Virus record (IMG/VR): IMGVR_UViG_3300028610_001008 | Span: 1-37,936 of that record | Reading direction: 5' to 3' (one strand) | Length of the DNA stretch: 37,936 bases | Origin: a virus | In this document: piece by piece, positions 31,294 through 37,849 of the stretch | Position numbering within the stretch: the stretch's first letter is position 1 | How the letters are laid out: every line of letters starts with the position of its first letter | Notes under the pieces: model-generated | What the model was told of the DNA's origin: nothing | Seen by the model: the letters and a program-made list of their open reading frames with translations, nothing else | The model's database searches: none | Position numbers and translations under genes: made by a program

Positions 31294-31392
31294 ATGACCA
31301 AATCAATCACCACTATTAACAAGTTGTTAAAGGTTGTGGATAACCATAACGAAAGGATGGAGAGAAATGAAAGAGCGAGCTATAGTTATTAG
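31294..31392 (+). CDS. Leaderless 32-aa early peptide
   Basis: 32 aa, beginning MTKSITTINKLLKVVDNHNE and ending ERASYSY. The start codon coincides with the predicted transcription start and there is no ribosome site. It overlaps the next gene by 26 nt. The charged helix could be a functional peptide or just a leader that loads ribosomes for the downstream genes. It is first in the early operon. Confidence 0.5.
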   Translation: MTKSITTINKLLKVVDNHNERMERNERASYSY

Positions 31393-31573
31393 AGGAAAAA
31401 CAATCTCAAGAGTAACCTATGACTTTGAGACTGAGATATTACAAGGCCAGAATTTATCTTGTCGCAGAATTATATCCCATAACGAATATAAGAATATGAA
31501 AGATCAAACAATCAAAGTTTCAAAGGAATGCGGGTATAAACTAACTTTTGAGATGGAAGGAGAACGGGAATGA
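31367..31573 (+). CDS. Early hypothetical protein
   Basis: 68 aa from ATG 31367, with GGAG upstream. KERAIVIRGKTISRVTYDFETEILQGQNLSCRRIISHNEYKNM... is a mixed alpha/beta charged protein of no recognised family. It overlaps the leaderless peptide and the next gene (ATGA). Confidence 0.65.
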   Translation: MKERAIVIRGKTISRVTYDFETEILQGQNLSCRRIISHNEYKNMKDQTIKVSKECGYKLTFEMEGERE

Positions 31574-31851
31574 ACATCAAAATACACAGTATGGCAATGA
31601 TAAGACAACCAAAGAGAGAGAAAGAGATAGCGTTAGTTGACGTTTGTTTTAATGATTTTCTTATCATTAAAGGTTTCAGGTTATGTATGAGTGGAGACTT
31701 CATGTTTTTAGATTTCCCTAAAAACTTACCAAACGAAAAGATATGGTGGGACACGATAGAATTTACTGAACAATGTGTTATGAAAACTATCGTAGAATTA
31801 GTTATCTCAAAGTACCGTAGTTTAGAGGAGAAAAGAAATGAAAATGACTGA
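31570..31851 (+). CDS. SpoVG-family-like protein
   Basis: 93 aa. IKIHSMAMIRQPKREKEIALVDVCFNDFLIIKGFRLCMSGDFMFLDFPKNLPNEKIWWDTIEF...VISKYRSLEEK resembles SpoVG (PF04026): the -A-V-V-F-DF-I-G-R-----FM-FP pattern and the closing Y. SpoVG is a small DNA- or RNA-binding regulator, also encoded by phages. The match is by eye and the exact identity is moderate. Start ATG with GAAGGAGA upstream. Confidence 0.6.
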   Translation: MNIKIHSMAMIRQPKREKEIALVDVCFNDFLIIKGFRLCMSGDFMFLDFPKNLPNEKIWWDTIEFTEQCVMKTIVELVISKYRSLEEKRNEND

Positions 31852-32200
31852 AAAAGCTAAAGAAATATTCAGAACGGCAATACTTATTCATAAAAGATCA
31901 GCGTTTAATCCCTCGGAAGTTTTAAAAGTAGCTGAGCGTATATCTAGTTTAGATCACGCTAAAGAGATTAAAGCGGATCATATGGCGGAAGCGATAAACT
32001 ATTATGGCGATATAGATGATTATATTAAAGAGTTTGTTGGTCAAAATCTAGGGGAGGAGTATATGGATAGAAGAGACTACAAATCACTTATTGCTTTCCC
32101 TGATAGCCCGGAAGTTTTAAGATTAACTGAAATTTATGGCCCTGATATCAAGAAAAGATTAATAGAGGTTATAAATACTTTTATAGAGGAGAAAAAATAA
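31838..32200 (+). CDS. Helical protein resembling the ChlI/ComM C-terminal domain
   Basis: 120 aa. The stretch SAFNPSEVLKVAERISSLDHAKEIKADHMAEAINYYG resembles the C-terminal helical domain of magnesium chelatase ChlI and ComM-type ATPases (-A--I-DL---I---H--EA--Y). No ATPase domain is present, so it is a stand-alone lid. The remainder is helical and charged. It could modulate a host AAA+ protein; this is inference. Confidence 0.6.
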   Translation: MKMTEKAKEIFRTAILIHKRSAFNPSEVLKVAERISSLDHAKEIKADHMAEAINYYGDIDDYIKEFVGQNLGEEYMDRRDYKSLIAFPDSPEVLRLTEIYGPDIKKRLIEVINTFIEEKK

Positions 32201-32427
32201 TGTTTAGTCCCGTATTTAAAGAAGATTCCCCTTGGATGGCTATTGGGGGAATTGTAATAATGTTTAGTTTCATAGGTATTTTAAGTTATATTCTTGGAAG
32301 TCCATCCCCTAAACCACAATCAGAAATAATTGATAGAAGTTGCCGTAACGACTGCTCGTCGTGGGGTACGATAGATTATGATTGTGTAATTAAGTGTGTT
32401 GAGTATAAGAAGGAGAAAACAAAATGA
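32200..32427 (+). CDS. Small membrane protein with cysteine-rich tail
   Basis: 75 aa. One membrane span (WMAIGGIVIMFSFIGILSYIL) and a tail with four Cys (RSCRNDCSSW...DCVIKC), which suggests disulfides or metal binding. The start shares one base with the previous stop. Early expression suggests a host-takeover or exclusion role. Confidence 0.65.
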   Translation: MFSPVFKEDSPWMAIGGIVIMFSFIGILSYILGSPSPKPQSEIIDRSCRNDCSSWGTIDYDCVIKCVEYKKEKTK

Positions 32428-32897
32428 GAAAAATCAAGTTTAGAGCGTGGGACATTATTCAAAAGACTATGCATTATGGATCAAAAAAACCTTATATGTA
32501 TTTAACAAATTCAGAACGTTTAATTGGAATTGGTTGTGATTTAGATCCTTCCTTATATCACGATACAAATAGATCGTTTGATAAAGAAATAATTCTTATG
32601 CAATACACCGGCCTTAAAGACAAGAATGGAAAAGAGATTTATGAGGGGGATATAGTTGTAAAAAAAGGTTATATCTGGTTTGACAATAATAAACCTAATT
32701 ATAGAGGTGTTGTTGAGTGGATATTTTGTCAATGGCAAGTTATGACTTATTCTATAAACAAAGAAAAAAGTGGAATGTCAGATGGAATTAATAGAGGGTT
32801 AAATGAATATGGGTGGGAAGATGAAAAAAAATCTGATTGGGAAGTCATTGGAAATAAATATGAGAATCCAGATTTATTAAAAAAGGAGAAAAAATGA
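32424..32897 (+). CDS. YopX family protein
   Basis: 157 aa. KFRAWDIIQKTMHYG at the start and LMQYTGLKDKNGKEIYEGDIV in the middle are the diagnostic YopX (PF09643) motifs. A phage-associated family of unknown role, occurring with early gene clusters. Overlaps both neighbours by 4 nt. Confidence 0.92.
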   Translation: MRKIKFRAWDIIQKTMHYGSKKPYMYLTNSERLIGIGCDLDPSLYHDTNRSFDKEIILMQYTGLKDKNGKEIYEGDIVVKKGYIWFDNNKPNYRGVVEWIFCQWQVMTYSINKEKSGMSDGINRGLNEYGWEDEKKSDWEVIGNKYENPDLLKKEKK

Positions 32898-33106
32898 TGA
32901 ATAAGCATAAACTAACACCACAATACCAATTCGTTTTAGGAGTGGATGAAGTTCGTTACACAATATTTGCTGACACTTTTGAACAGGCAAAGCTAAAATT
33001 CTTTACAATTTTCGGGGGAGAGAAAGGATTTCTTGATACTTATCACGGAACGAATGAAAGCGCACCAATGCTTTTATCAATCATTAGTGTGAGTGAAATA
33101 TTTTAA
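32894..33106 (+). CDS. Early hypothetical protein
   Basis: 70 aa, mixed alpha/beta (YQFVLGVDEVRYTIFADTFEQAKLKFFTIFGGEKG). No recognised motif. AAGGAG lies upstream and the ATG overlaps the YopX stop. Confidence 0.66.
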   Translation: MMNKHKLTPQYQFVLGVDEVRYTIFADTFEQAKLKFFTIFGGEKGFLDTYHGTNESAPMLLSIISVSEIF

Positions 33107-33121
33107 AAAGGAGTTAATCAA

Positions 33122-33295
33122 ATGAAAGTAAACCACCTAACCCCGGTCTCAATTGACCACATCTATATCACCCGGGTAGTTTTAGATGACCACGGCCAAG
33201 AGAAGGTCCTTACTACAATTAATGTAGAGCATTTCAATAAAAACGTAATGGTCCGTAAAAACCGGTATGTAAAGATGGAGGATAAAGTGAGATGA
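33122..33295 (+). CDS. Small early hypothetical protein
   Basis: 57 aa starting MKVNHLTPVSIDHIYITRVV, rich in beta strands (EKVLTTINVEHFNKNVMVRKNRYVKM). AAGGAG lies 9 nt upstream. Stop and next start overlap (GATGA). GC content looks higher in its first half than in neighbours, with CCCGG repeats. Family unknown. Confidence 0.62.
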   Translation: MKVNHLTPVSIDHIYITRVVLDDHGQEKVLTTINVEHFNKNVMVRKNRYVKMEDKVR

Positions 33296-33615
33296 AAAAA
33301 AAATCTCTAAAGATTATTCCCTATTTTGAAGACTGGTGTTTAATAAAAGGCATTGTGGAAAGAATGTCAAATTTATCAGAAGAAAAAAACCTTGATTTTA
33401 ATTCTGAATCCATAACAGATGATTTAATTATGTGTCATTTGAATGGATGTGAATTAGATTTAAAGAAATTATCAGAATCCCCTGATTTCAGTTTCATGCA
33501 CGACATAATTTGTATAGAAAAATATCTAAATAGAGAAACAGGAAAACTAGAAAATTGTTTTCCTCCTGGATGTTCAGTATTAGGAAAGGAGATAGAAAAT
33601 GAAAAAATCAATTAA
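33292..33615 (+). CDS. Early hypothetical protein
   Basis: 107 aa. Helical, acidic, with scattered Cys (DDLIMCHLNGCELDLKKLSESPDFSFMHDIICIEKYL). No motif recognised. Its end overlaps the next gene by 17 nt. Confidence 0.63.
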   Translation: MKKKSLKIIPYFEDWCLIKGIVERMSNLSEEKNLDFNSESITDDLIMCHLNGCELDLKKLSESPDFSFMHDIICIEKYLNRETGKLENCFPPGCSVLGKEIENEKIN

Positions 33616-34048
33616 CATCGGACTTACGATTTCATTAATTATTTTAACAACAACTTTCATAATCCATTTAATTCAAGATGATTCTCAAAAGAAAGAAGTA
33701 CTAAGAGATCCACTAAACGGTTGGCTACAAATCCAAGTTGAGGTTGCAATAGAAGAAACTAAATTATGGAAAGAGGCATATATGACACTTAAAAAAGAAA
33801 AAGATAAGCCCCCGGTAATCACGGTTGGTAATACTGATAAAAATTCAGATATTCCGTATTTCACTAAAGATCAGGGTAAAGAAGACCTCCCTCTTACCTT
33901 AGCTGATACGGACGACCCTAATTGGGATGGCCTATATTTCAAGAAAGACCCGAATATATACACCTTCCCTGAATACGCAGACATGCTAAAGGCGAAAAAT
34001 CTAAAGATTAAATTCTGTAAATATTGTGGAGAGGAGATAACGAAATGA
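33599..34048 (+). CDS. Membrane-anchored protein with C-terminal CxxC knuckle
   Basis: 149 aa. Residues 5-26 (INIGLTISLIILTTTFIIHLI) form a signal anchor, followed by a charged helix and a Pro/Asp-rich region; the C-terminus IKFCKYCGEEITK is a zinc-knuckle half. The next gene has the same layout (N-terminal helix, final FCQLCEE), so the two may be diverged relatives. Role unknown. Confidence 0.65.
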   Translation: MKKSINIGLTISLIILTTTFIIHLIQDDSQKKEVLRDPLNGWLQIQVEVAIEETKLWKEAYMTLKKEKDKPPVITVGNTDKNSDIPYFTKDQGKEDLPLTLADTDDPNWDGLYFKKDPNIYTFPEYADMLKAKNLKIKFCKYCGEEITK

Positions 34049-34302
34049 AACTTTTTAGTGCTTATCATTATTTTACTTTTATTATGGCTTTTATTTTAGG
34101 TTTTGTATTTTGGATGATTGTAGATCCCTACGATTCATCTTTAAATAAACAAGCCTCCCTTCCCTCCCTACAATTTGGGTGTGGAAACTCCGGCTGGGGT
34201 AGTAGTGACGGGATTAACTGGAAGCTCATAATTAATGGTAGAGCCGTTACCGAAGATGAGCAGGTTAGATTCTGTCAACTTTGTGAGGAGAATAAAAAAT
34301 GA
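34045..34302 (+). CDS. Membrane-anchored protein with C-terminal CxxC
   Basis: 85 aa from ATG 34045, which overlaps the previous stop (AAATGA). An N-terminal span (HYFTFIMAFILGFVFWMIV), a Gly/Ser/Trp-rich middle (FGCGNSGWGSSDGINW) and the end VRFCQLCEENKK. Similar layout to the upstream gene. Unknown function. Confidence 0.62.
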   Translation: MKLFSAYHYFTFIMAFILGFVFWMIVDPYDSSLNKQASLPSLQFGCGNSGWGSSDGINWKLIINGRAVTEDEQVRFCQLCEENKK

Positions 34303-34847
34303 AAAAAACATTCGATTCTGAACCAGCAATAATGATCTTAATAATCATCCTATCACTTGCTATCGGTCTACATATTGGCGTTCATGACGAGATTTACGAT
34401 AGTCATTATGAGCGGATGAAATCTAAAGAAGAGAGGGAAAAGTTTTTAAAGAGTATGGACAATGATATGGATCTATGGCAAGAAGGCCTAAGATTGGAAA
34501 GAGAGCTCGGGCTCCATATCCCTTTTATGTTGCCTAGTCCCGAAGAATCCGATACAGACTCCCGTTTAACGATCCCTACCCCAAAAGTCATCTGTCAAGA
34601 ATACTGGTTAAAGAGTGGGTTGATAGTTAAGTGCCGGGGAGCTTTTAGGACTGAGAACTTTAAGACTATCACCATTAAGGAAGGCCCGGAAGTACCAGAG
34701 AATCTCTGGCAAGGCCTAAAAAATTCCGGTTGGTATCTCGATATAAACGGGAATAAAGAATACGTCGTTAATGGTAACTTTGTGACGTTTGACGTTGTAG
34801 GTTTTAATAGTGAGAGGTTGCCGCCTTATATAGGAGAGGAAAAATGA
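34299..34847 (+). CDS. Membrane-anchored early protein
   Basis: 182 aa. N-terminal membrane helix (IMILIIILSLAIGLHIGV), then a charged helix (ERMKSKEEREKFLKSMDNDMDLW) and a beta-rich C-terminal half (VICQEYWLKSGLIVKCRGAF...YLDINGNKEYVVNGNFVTF). No family recognised. Overlaps both neighbours. Confidence 0.64.
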   Translation: MKKTFDSEPAIMILIIILSLAIGLHIGVHDEIYDSHYERMKSKEEREKFLKSMDNDMDLWQEGLRLERELGLHIPFMLPSPEESDTDSRLTIPTPKVICQEYWLKSGLIVKCRGAFRTENFKTITIKEGPEVPENLWQGLKNSGWYLDINGNKEYVVNGNFVTFDVVGFNSERLPPYIGEEK

Positions 34848-35089
34848 CACATAATCTTAAAATAGATAAAGTTTTTTTAGATGCTAAATTAGCAGGCGAT
34901 AAACTTTTTGAAGTAAGGTGCAATGATCGTGGTTTTCAGAAAGGCGATATAATCGAATATCGAGAATATTATGGTGTCAAATATGCAAAGATATATGAAT
35001 TTGTAATAACTTACGTCACAAATTACATGCAAAAGGAAAACTATGTGGTGTTTGGTGAGAAGAGAATCTTAGAGGAGATTAAAAAATGA
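34844..35089 (+). CDS. DUF3850 / ASCH-like small protein
   Basis: 81 aa. HNLKIDKVFLDAKLAGDKLFEVRCNDRGFQKGDIIEYREYYG fits DUF3850: the LKI, the K-FE-R-NDRGF-GD core, and a closing VVFGEKRILEE. This fold is related to PUA/ASCH domains that bind RNA or modified nucleotides. Phage copies are common in early regions. Confidence 0.82.
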   Translation: MTHNLKIDKVFLDAKLAGDKLFEVRCNDRGFQKGDIIEYREYYGVKYAKIYEFVITYVTNYMQKENYVVFGEKRILEEIKK

Positions 35090-35265
35090 AAATATCACTA
35101 TCACATGTCTACCAAGATTACGCTAACAATTTTCAAATAGGAGAAACAGAATATTTACTTTCATATGAAGAAGCAAAAGCTATGGAGATATTCATAAAGA
35201 AAGTCAAAGATTATGATCGCATTAAACAGATAATAAACGCTTATGTGGGGGAGAACAAATCTTGA
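35086..35265 (+). CDS. Small early hypothetical protein
   Basis: 59 aa starting MKISLSHVYQDYANNFQIGE. One beta strand and a C-terminal helix (EEAKAMEIFIKKVKDYDRIKQIINAYV). Start overlaps the DUF3850 stop (ATGA). AGAGGAG precedes it. Family unknown. Confidence 0.62.
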   Translation: MKISLSHVYQDYANNFQIGETEYLLSYEEAKAMEIFIKKVKDYDRIKQIINAYVGENKS

Positions 35266-35276
35266 AGGAGGGGGAG

Positions 35277-35462
35277 ATGATTAAAAGAAAATTTATTTCT
35301 GTTAATGACTTGCACTTGATATATAGCCTAAGTGAGCATTATATTTCTAGGTGTAGAGAAGTAGAAATCACAGAAGAGGAAATTGATAAAGTGGATAAAG
35401 CCTTTAAAGAATTTTATAAAATTCAAGACTTCTTAAAAAAGAGGTTTAGGGGAGAAAAATGA
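35277..35462 (+). CDS. Small early hypothetical protein
   Basis: 61 aa from ATG 35277, preceded by GGAGGGGG; an earlier in-frame TTG is less likely. Basic start (MIKRKFISVNDLHLIYSL) then helical and charged. No motif. Confidence 0.62.
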   Translation: MIKRKFISVNDLHLIYSLSEHYISRCREVEITEEEIDKVDKAFKEFYKIQDFLKKRFRGEK

Positions 35463-35683
35463 AAAGACTAATTAGAAAGTTTATAGGAGTAATTGCCATA
35501 ATTAATGTAGTGGCTTTTTTATCTGCGATTTCTGGATTTATTGGAAGTAAAGACATAAAATTTTCTTTAGAAGTTTTTAAAAGTGTTTTATATCTAGGTT
35601 TAACATTGTTTTTAGGGTACATCTTATTAACTCTCATATTAAATTTTATGGAGGATAAAAAAGAAGGAGGTGATAAAGAATAA
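35459..35683 (+). CDS. Two-helix small membrane protein
   Basis: 74 aa. Two membrane spans (FIGVIAIINVVAFLSAISGFIG and FKSVLYLGLTLFLGYILLTLIL) joined by a short charged loop. Early expression and lack of enzyme motif suggest envelope remodelling or superinfection exclusion, not proven. The ATG overlaps the previous stop. Confidence 0.66.
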   Translation: MKRLIRKFIGVIAIINVVAFLSAISGFIGSKDIKFSLEVFKSVLYLGLTLFLGYILLTLILNFMEDKKEGGDKE

Positions 35684-35898
35684 TGGAATTATTTATATCA
35701 TTCCTTGTACATACGGCAATTGCTTCAGTAGGCATATACGTCGGTTATCGTTTTGCTTATTATAAAAGTTTGTCTCAAATGAAAGAATTAATAGATAAAC
35801 TTAAGCAATTTAATGAAAAATGTCAATTAGATACCAAAATAATTCGTGCTTTAAATGAGAAATTAAAGGAGGACTGTCAAAATGAAAAACAAAATTGA
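35683..35898 (+). CDS. Membrane protein with coiled-coil tail
   Basis: 71 aa. One N-terminal membrane span (LFISFLVHTAIASVGIYVGYRFAY) and a helical tail (SQMKELIDKLKQFNEKCQLDTKIIRALNEKLKEDC). Starts one base into the previous stop (TAATGG). Function unknown. Confidence 0.64.
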   Translation: MELFISFLVHTAIASVGIYVGYRFAYYKSLSQMKELIDKLKQFNEKCQLDTKIIRALNEKLKEDCQNEKQN

Positions 35899-36142
35899 AA
35901 TCATTGTTGTTAAGAGGGTCCCGGGAGGGACAGGATTTAGTTGGGATTTAATTTTAAAGATTGAAGTAATTATTAATGAAGTTATGGTTATTAAGAAAAT
36001 TCTTCTTTATGAAAAAGACGAGAAAGTAACAATAGAATTTTCTCATGAAGGATCAAAACCATCTAGTCTTTTTGACTTTGGTAAGTTGAAAGAAGAGATT
36101 ATTGTTGAGTATAAGAGGATGAAAGAATTGGGGGAGATTTAA
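35882..36142 (+). CDS. Early hypothetical protein
   Basis: 86 aa, beta strands then helix (IEIIVVKRVPGGTGFSWDLILKIEVIINEVMVIKK...LKEEIIVEYKRMKELG). Overlaps the previous gene by 17 nt, with AAAGGAGG upstream. No family recognised. Confidence 0.64.
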   Translation: MKNKIEIIVVKRVPGGTGFSWDLILKIEVIINEVMVIKKILLYEKDEKVTIEFSHEGSKPSSLFDFGKLKEEIIVEYKRMKELGEI

Positions 36143-36170
36143 TAGACATATCACAAAAGGGGGAGAAACC

Positions 36171-36419
36171 ATGTCAGATAAAAAAACTTATTTTATGATA
36201 GCAGCAATTCTTGTATTCTTTATTTGTTTAGCTCTTTATAAAAGTGCGACTCGGATTACTGCGTTGGAATATATTATAAGTGAAGAGATAGAGTGGAATA
36301 TAGCAGGAATTGAAGATAAAATAAGAAAACTTGAAGGGGAGGTGCGAGGAAATATATATACTGATTATCCAGGTCTTTTACATGAAGTAGAAGAAATTCA
36401 GTATAAACTAGGAATGTAA
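36171..36419 (+). CDS. Membrane protein with helical tail
   Basis: 82 aa. TM segment FMIAAILVFFICLALY near the N-terminus, then two helices (ALEYIISEEIEWNIAGIEDKIRKLEGEV). GGGGGAG upstream. Last gene before the RNA locus at 36451. Confidence 0.64.
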   Translation: MSDKKTYFMIAAILVFFICLALYKSATRITALEYIISEEIEWNIAGIEDKIRKLEGEVRGNIYTDYPGLLHEVEEIQYKLGM

Positions 36420-36450
36420 TAAACAATAAACTATTTGATTAAAGTATTAA

Positions 36451-36479
36451 TTGACTATTTTACTAATTTATACTAATAT
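36451..36479 (+). promoter_or_regulatory. Promoter of the tRNA-like RNA
   Basis: TTGACT (36451-36456), 17-bp spacer, TAATAT (36474-36479). Extended -35 TTGACTATTTTAC matches the phage promoter family at 11 of 13 positions against the one at 1974. Predicted start about 36486. Confidence 0.65.
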
Positions 36480-36487
36480 TAATTAAA

Positions 36488-36571
36488 TTGAGGCTTGTGG
36501 CGATTGGATCGCAAGTAACCCCGGGAAGGGTCTATGCTAGACAAGCAGGTTCGAATCCTGTCAAGCCTCAA
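36488..36571 (+). tRNA. tRNA-like RNA, anticodon unresolved
   Basis: A 10-bp closing stem TTGAGGCTTG/CAAGCCTCAA, a D-arm (GCGA-TTGGA-TCGC, with GG), and a canonical T-arm (GCAGG-TTCGAAT-CCTGT) directly joined to the closing stem. Between them lie ACCC-CGGGAA-GGGT and a CTA/TAG mini-hairpin. There is no normal 7-nt anticodon loop with U33, and no encoded CCA. It may be a divergent tRNA, a decayed one, or a tRNA mimic. About 84 nt, with its own promoter. Confidence 0.6.
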
Positions 36572-36591
36572 ACTCAAATACATTTTATAAA

Positions 36592-36750
36592 ATGCTAACC
36601 CATATAATAGTAACAATAATTTTCTTAGTTGCTTGTTGGAATGCCGACCATAATCTACCTAAGACTTTTGATGGTTATGAAGACGGGCATTGTATGGAGA
36701 GGCGGTTATGGATATATTTAGTTTTATATATTTTATATTGGACGGTTTAA
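36592..36750 (+). CDS. Small membrane or lipoprotein-like protein
   Basis: 52 aa. N-terminal hydrophobic stretch ending LVAC (THIIVTIIFLVAC), which resembles a lipobox, and a second hydrophobic segment (LWIYLVLYILYWTV). No clear ribosome site, so the gene is only moderately supported. It fills the gap after the tRNA-like RNA. Confidence 0.4.
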   Translation: MLTHIIVTIIFLVACWNADHNLPKTFDGYEDGHCMERRLWIYLVLYILYWTV

Positions 36751-36754
36751 TGAA

Positions 36755-36898
36755 GTGAAATACCGGGGATATGAAATCAAATCTAATAATAATATCTACG
36801 AAGCCTATTGGTGGAATATAAAGTATTTTGAGGATAAAGATTTATGGGGTTTAAAGAAGATTCTTGATAAGACTTATGAAAGGAGAGAAAATGGATAA
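36755..36898 (+). CDS. Small basic hypothetical protein
   Basis: 47 aa from GTG 36755 (VKYRGYEIKSNNNIYEAYWWN). Aromatic and charged, ending YERRENG. Its end overlaps the next start by 8 nt. No strong ribosome site. Confidence 0.45.
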   Translation: MKYRGYEIKSNNNIYEAYWWNIKYFEDKDLWGLKKILDKTYERRENG

Positions 36899-37064
36899 AA
36901 AATTGGTCTTCTCTGTTATAAATAATTTAGATGATTTAATTTCTATCGAAGAAAAAAGTCATCAATTTTATTCACCAATAGATATGTGGGAGCTTATAAG
37001 AGAGAACAGAAAGAAGATTAATGAGATTATTGATTATTTGAATCAAGAATGCAAGAAATCATAA
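36891..37064 (+). CDS. Small helical early protein
   Basis: 57 aa from ATG 36891, preceded by AAAGGAGAG. Helical and charged throughout (FSVINNLDDLISIEEKSHQFYSPIDMWELIRENRKKINEII). Ends in overlap with the next gene. Confidence 0.62.
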   Translation: MDKKLVFSVINNLDDLISIEEKSHQFYSPIDMWELIRENRKKINEIIDYLNQECKKS

Positions 37065-37270
37065 ACAAACTAGATAAATATTCACAACATAAAACATGGT
37101 TAAAGTTAAAGCGTGATAACCCTAACCACCGGGAGTGGCGGGACTCTTTAAACAAAACATTTATTAAACCTTTAATTCAAGAATTACGGGGTTATGATAA
37201 GGAATCTTTACCAAGAAAGATATTTTATTTAAGTAATAAGTTTAAGGCTCAGAAAGTAGGTGTGATATGA
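37049..37270 (+). CDS. Small basic early protein
   Basis: 73 aa, basic (HKTWLKLKRDNPNHREWRDSLNKTFIKPLIQELRGYDKE). Overlaps both neighbours (16 nt and 4 nt). Potential nucleic-acid-binding helix, no family assigned. Confidence 0.6.
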   Translation: MQEIINKLDKYSQHKTWLKLKRDNPNHREWRDSLNKTFIKPLIQELRGYDKESLPRKIFYLSNKFKAQKVGVI

Positions 37271-37482
37271 GTGCTGAGAAGTTTGTTATTTTACAATTAC
37301 AGACTATTGAAGATGATCTTCTAAACTTAAAAAATGAAAAAGTTATGATTAAAGAATCAACTTTTGTAAGGAAAATGAGCCGGCAAGATAAAATATATTG
37401 TAATTCTTTATTATCAATGACCAAGATAATAAAGCAAGTAATAGAAAAATTAGAGGATATAGAGAAAGGGAATAAAATATGA
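37267..37482 (+). CDS. Small helical early protein
   Basis: 71 aa, mainly helices (EKFVILQLQTIEDDLLNLKNEKVMIKE, SLLSMTKIIKQVIEKLEDIEKGN). Possibly coiled-coil. ATGA overlap with both neighbours. Unknown function. Confidence 0.62.
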   Translation: MSAEKFVILQLQTIEDDLLNLKNEKVMIKESTFVRKMSRQDKIYCNSLLSMTKIIKQVIEKLEDIEKGNKI

Positions 37483-37688
37483 AAGATGATCCTTCAAAAG
37501 CATATCTTGGTGATGGAGTATACGCTTCATTTGATGGTTGCGGAATATCGCTTTATGCCAATGACCCTTTAAATCCTACAGATGAAATTTATCTAGAACC
37601 TGAGGTTATGTCGGGTCTAATTAAATTTAATGAAGAGATTAAGGGCCGAGTATGGTTTAGTAAAAAACCAAATCTAGAATTCAAATAA
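37479..37688 (+). CDS. Conserved phage protein (GDGVY...FDG type)
   Basis: 69 aa. YLGDGVYASFDGCGISLYANDPLNPTDEIYLEPEVMSGLIKF follows a pattern widespread in phage early genes (LGDGVYA-FDG---L------IYLEP-V---L). The role of this family is not known. Overlaps the previous gene; the next ATG shares its last base. Confidence 0.8.
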   Translation: MKDDPSKAYLGDGVYASFDGCGISLYANDPLNPTDEIYLEPEVMSGLIKFNEEIKGRVWFSKKPNLEFK

Positions 37689-37849
37689 TGACACATATAG
37701 AACGACAAAGAATCTTAGATCAGCATGACGGTCAGAGCTTAGCGTTCTTAGATGAATATCTTTGGTTAGATAGGGAGGAATATCATGAAAGGAATAATGA
37801 ATATAAGGGCGAAAAGAGTATCGTTCATTCTCAAAAGAGAACAATATGA
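37688..37849 (+). CDS. Small early hypothetical protein
   Basis: 53 aa starting MTHIERQRILDQHDGQSLAF, then an aromatic acidic stretch and a Lys/Ser-rich end. It overlaps the ribbon-helix-helix gene by 65 nt in another frame. Translation is coupled by TAATG. The long overlap lowers confidence in its C-terminal end. Confidence 0.5.
   Translation: MTHIERQRILDQHDGQSLAFLDEYLWLDREEYHERNNEYKGEKSIVHSQKRTI

Noticed and set aside
36488-36571. Selenocysteine or amber-suppressor tRNA
   Set aside because: A long stem and a CTA triplet first suggested these, but the triplet is not in a valid 7-nt loop and the D-arm does not fit tRNA-Sec.
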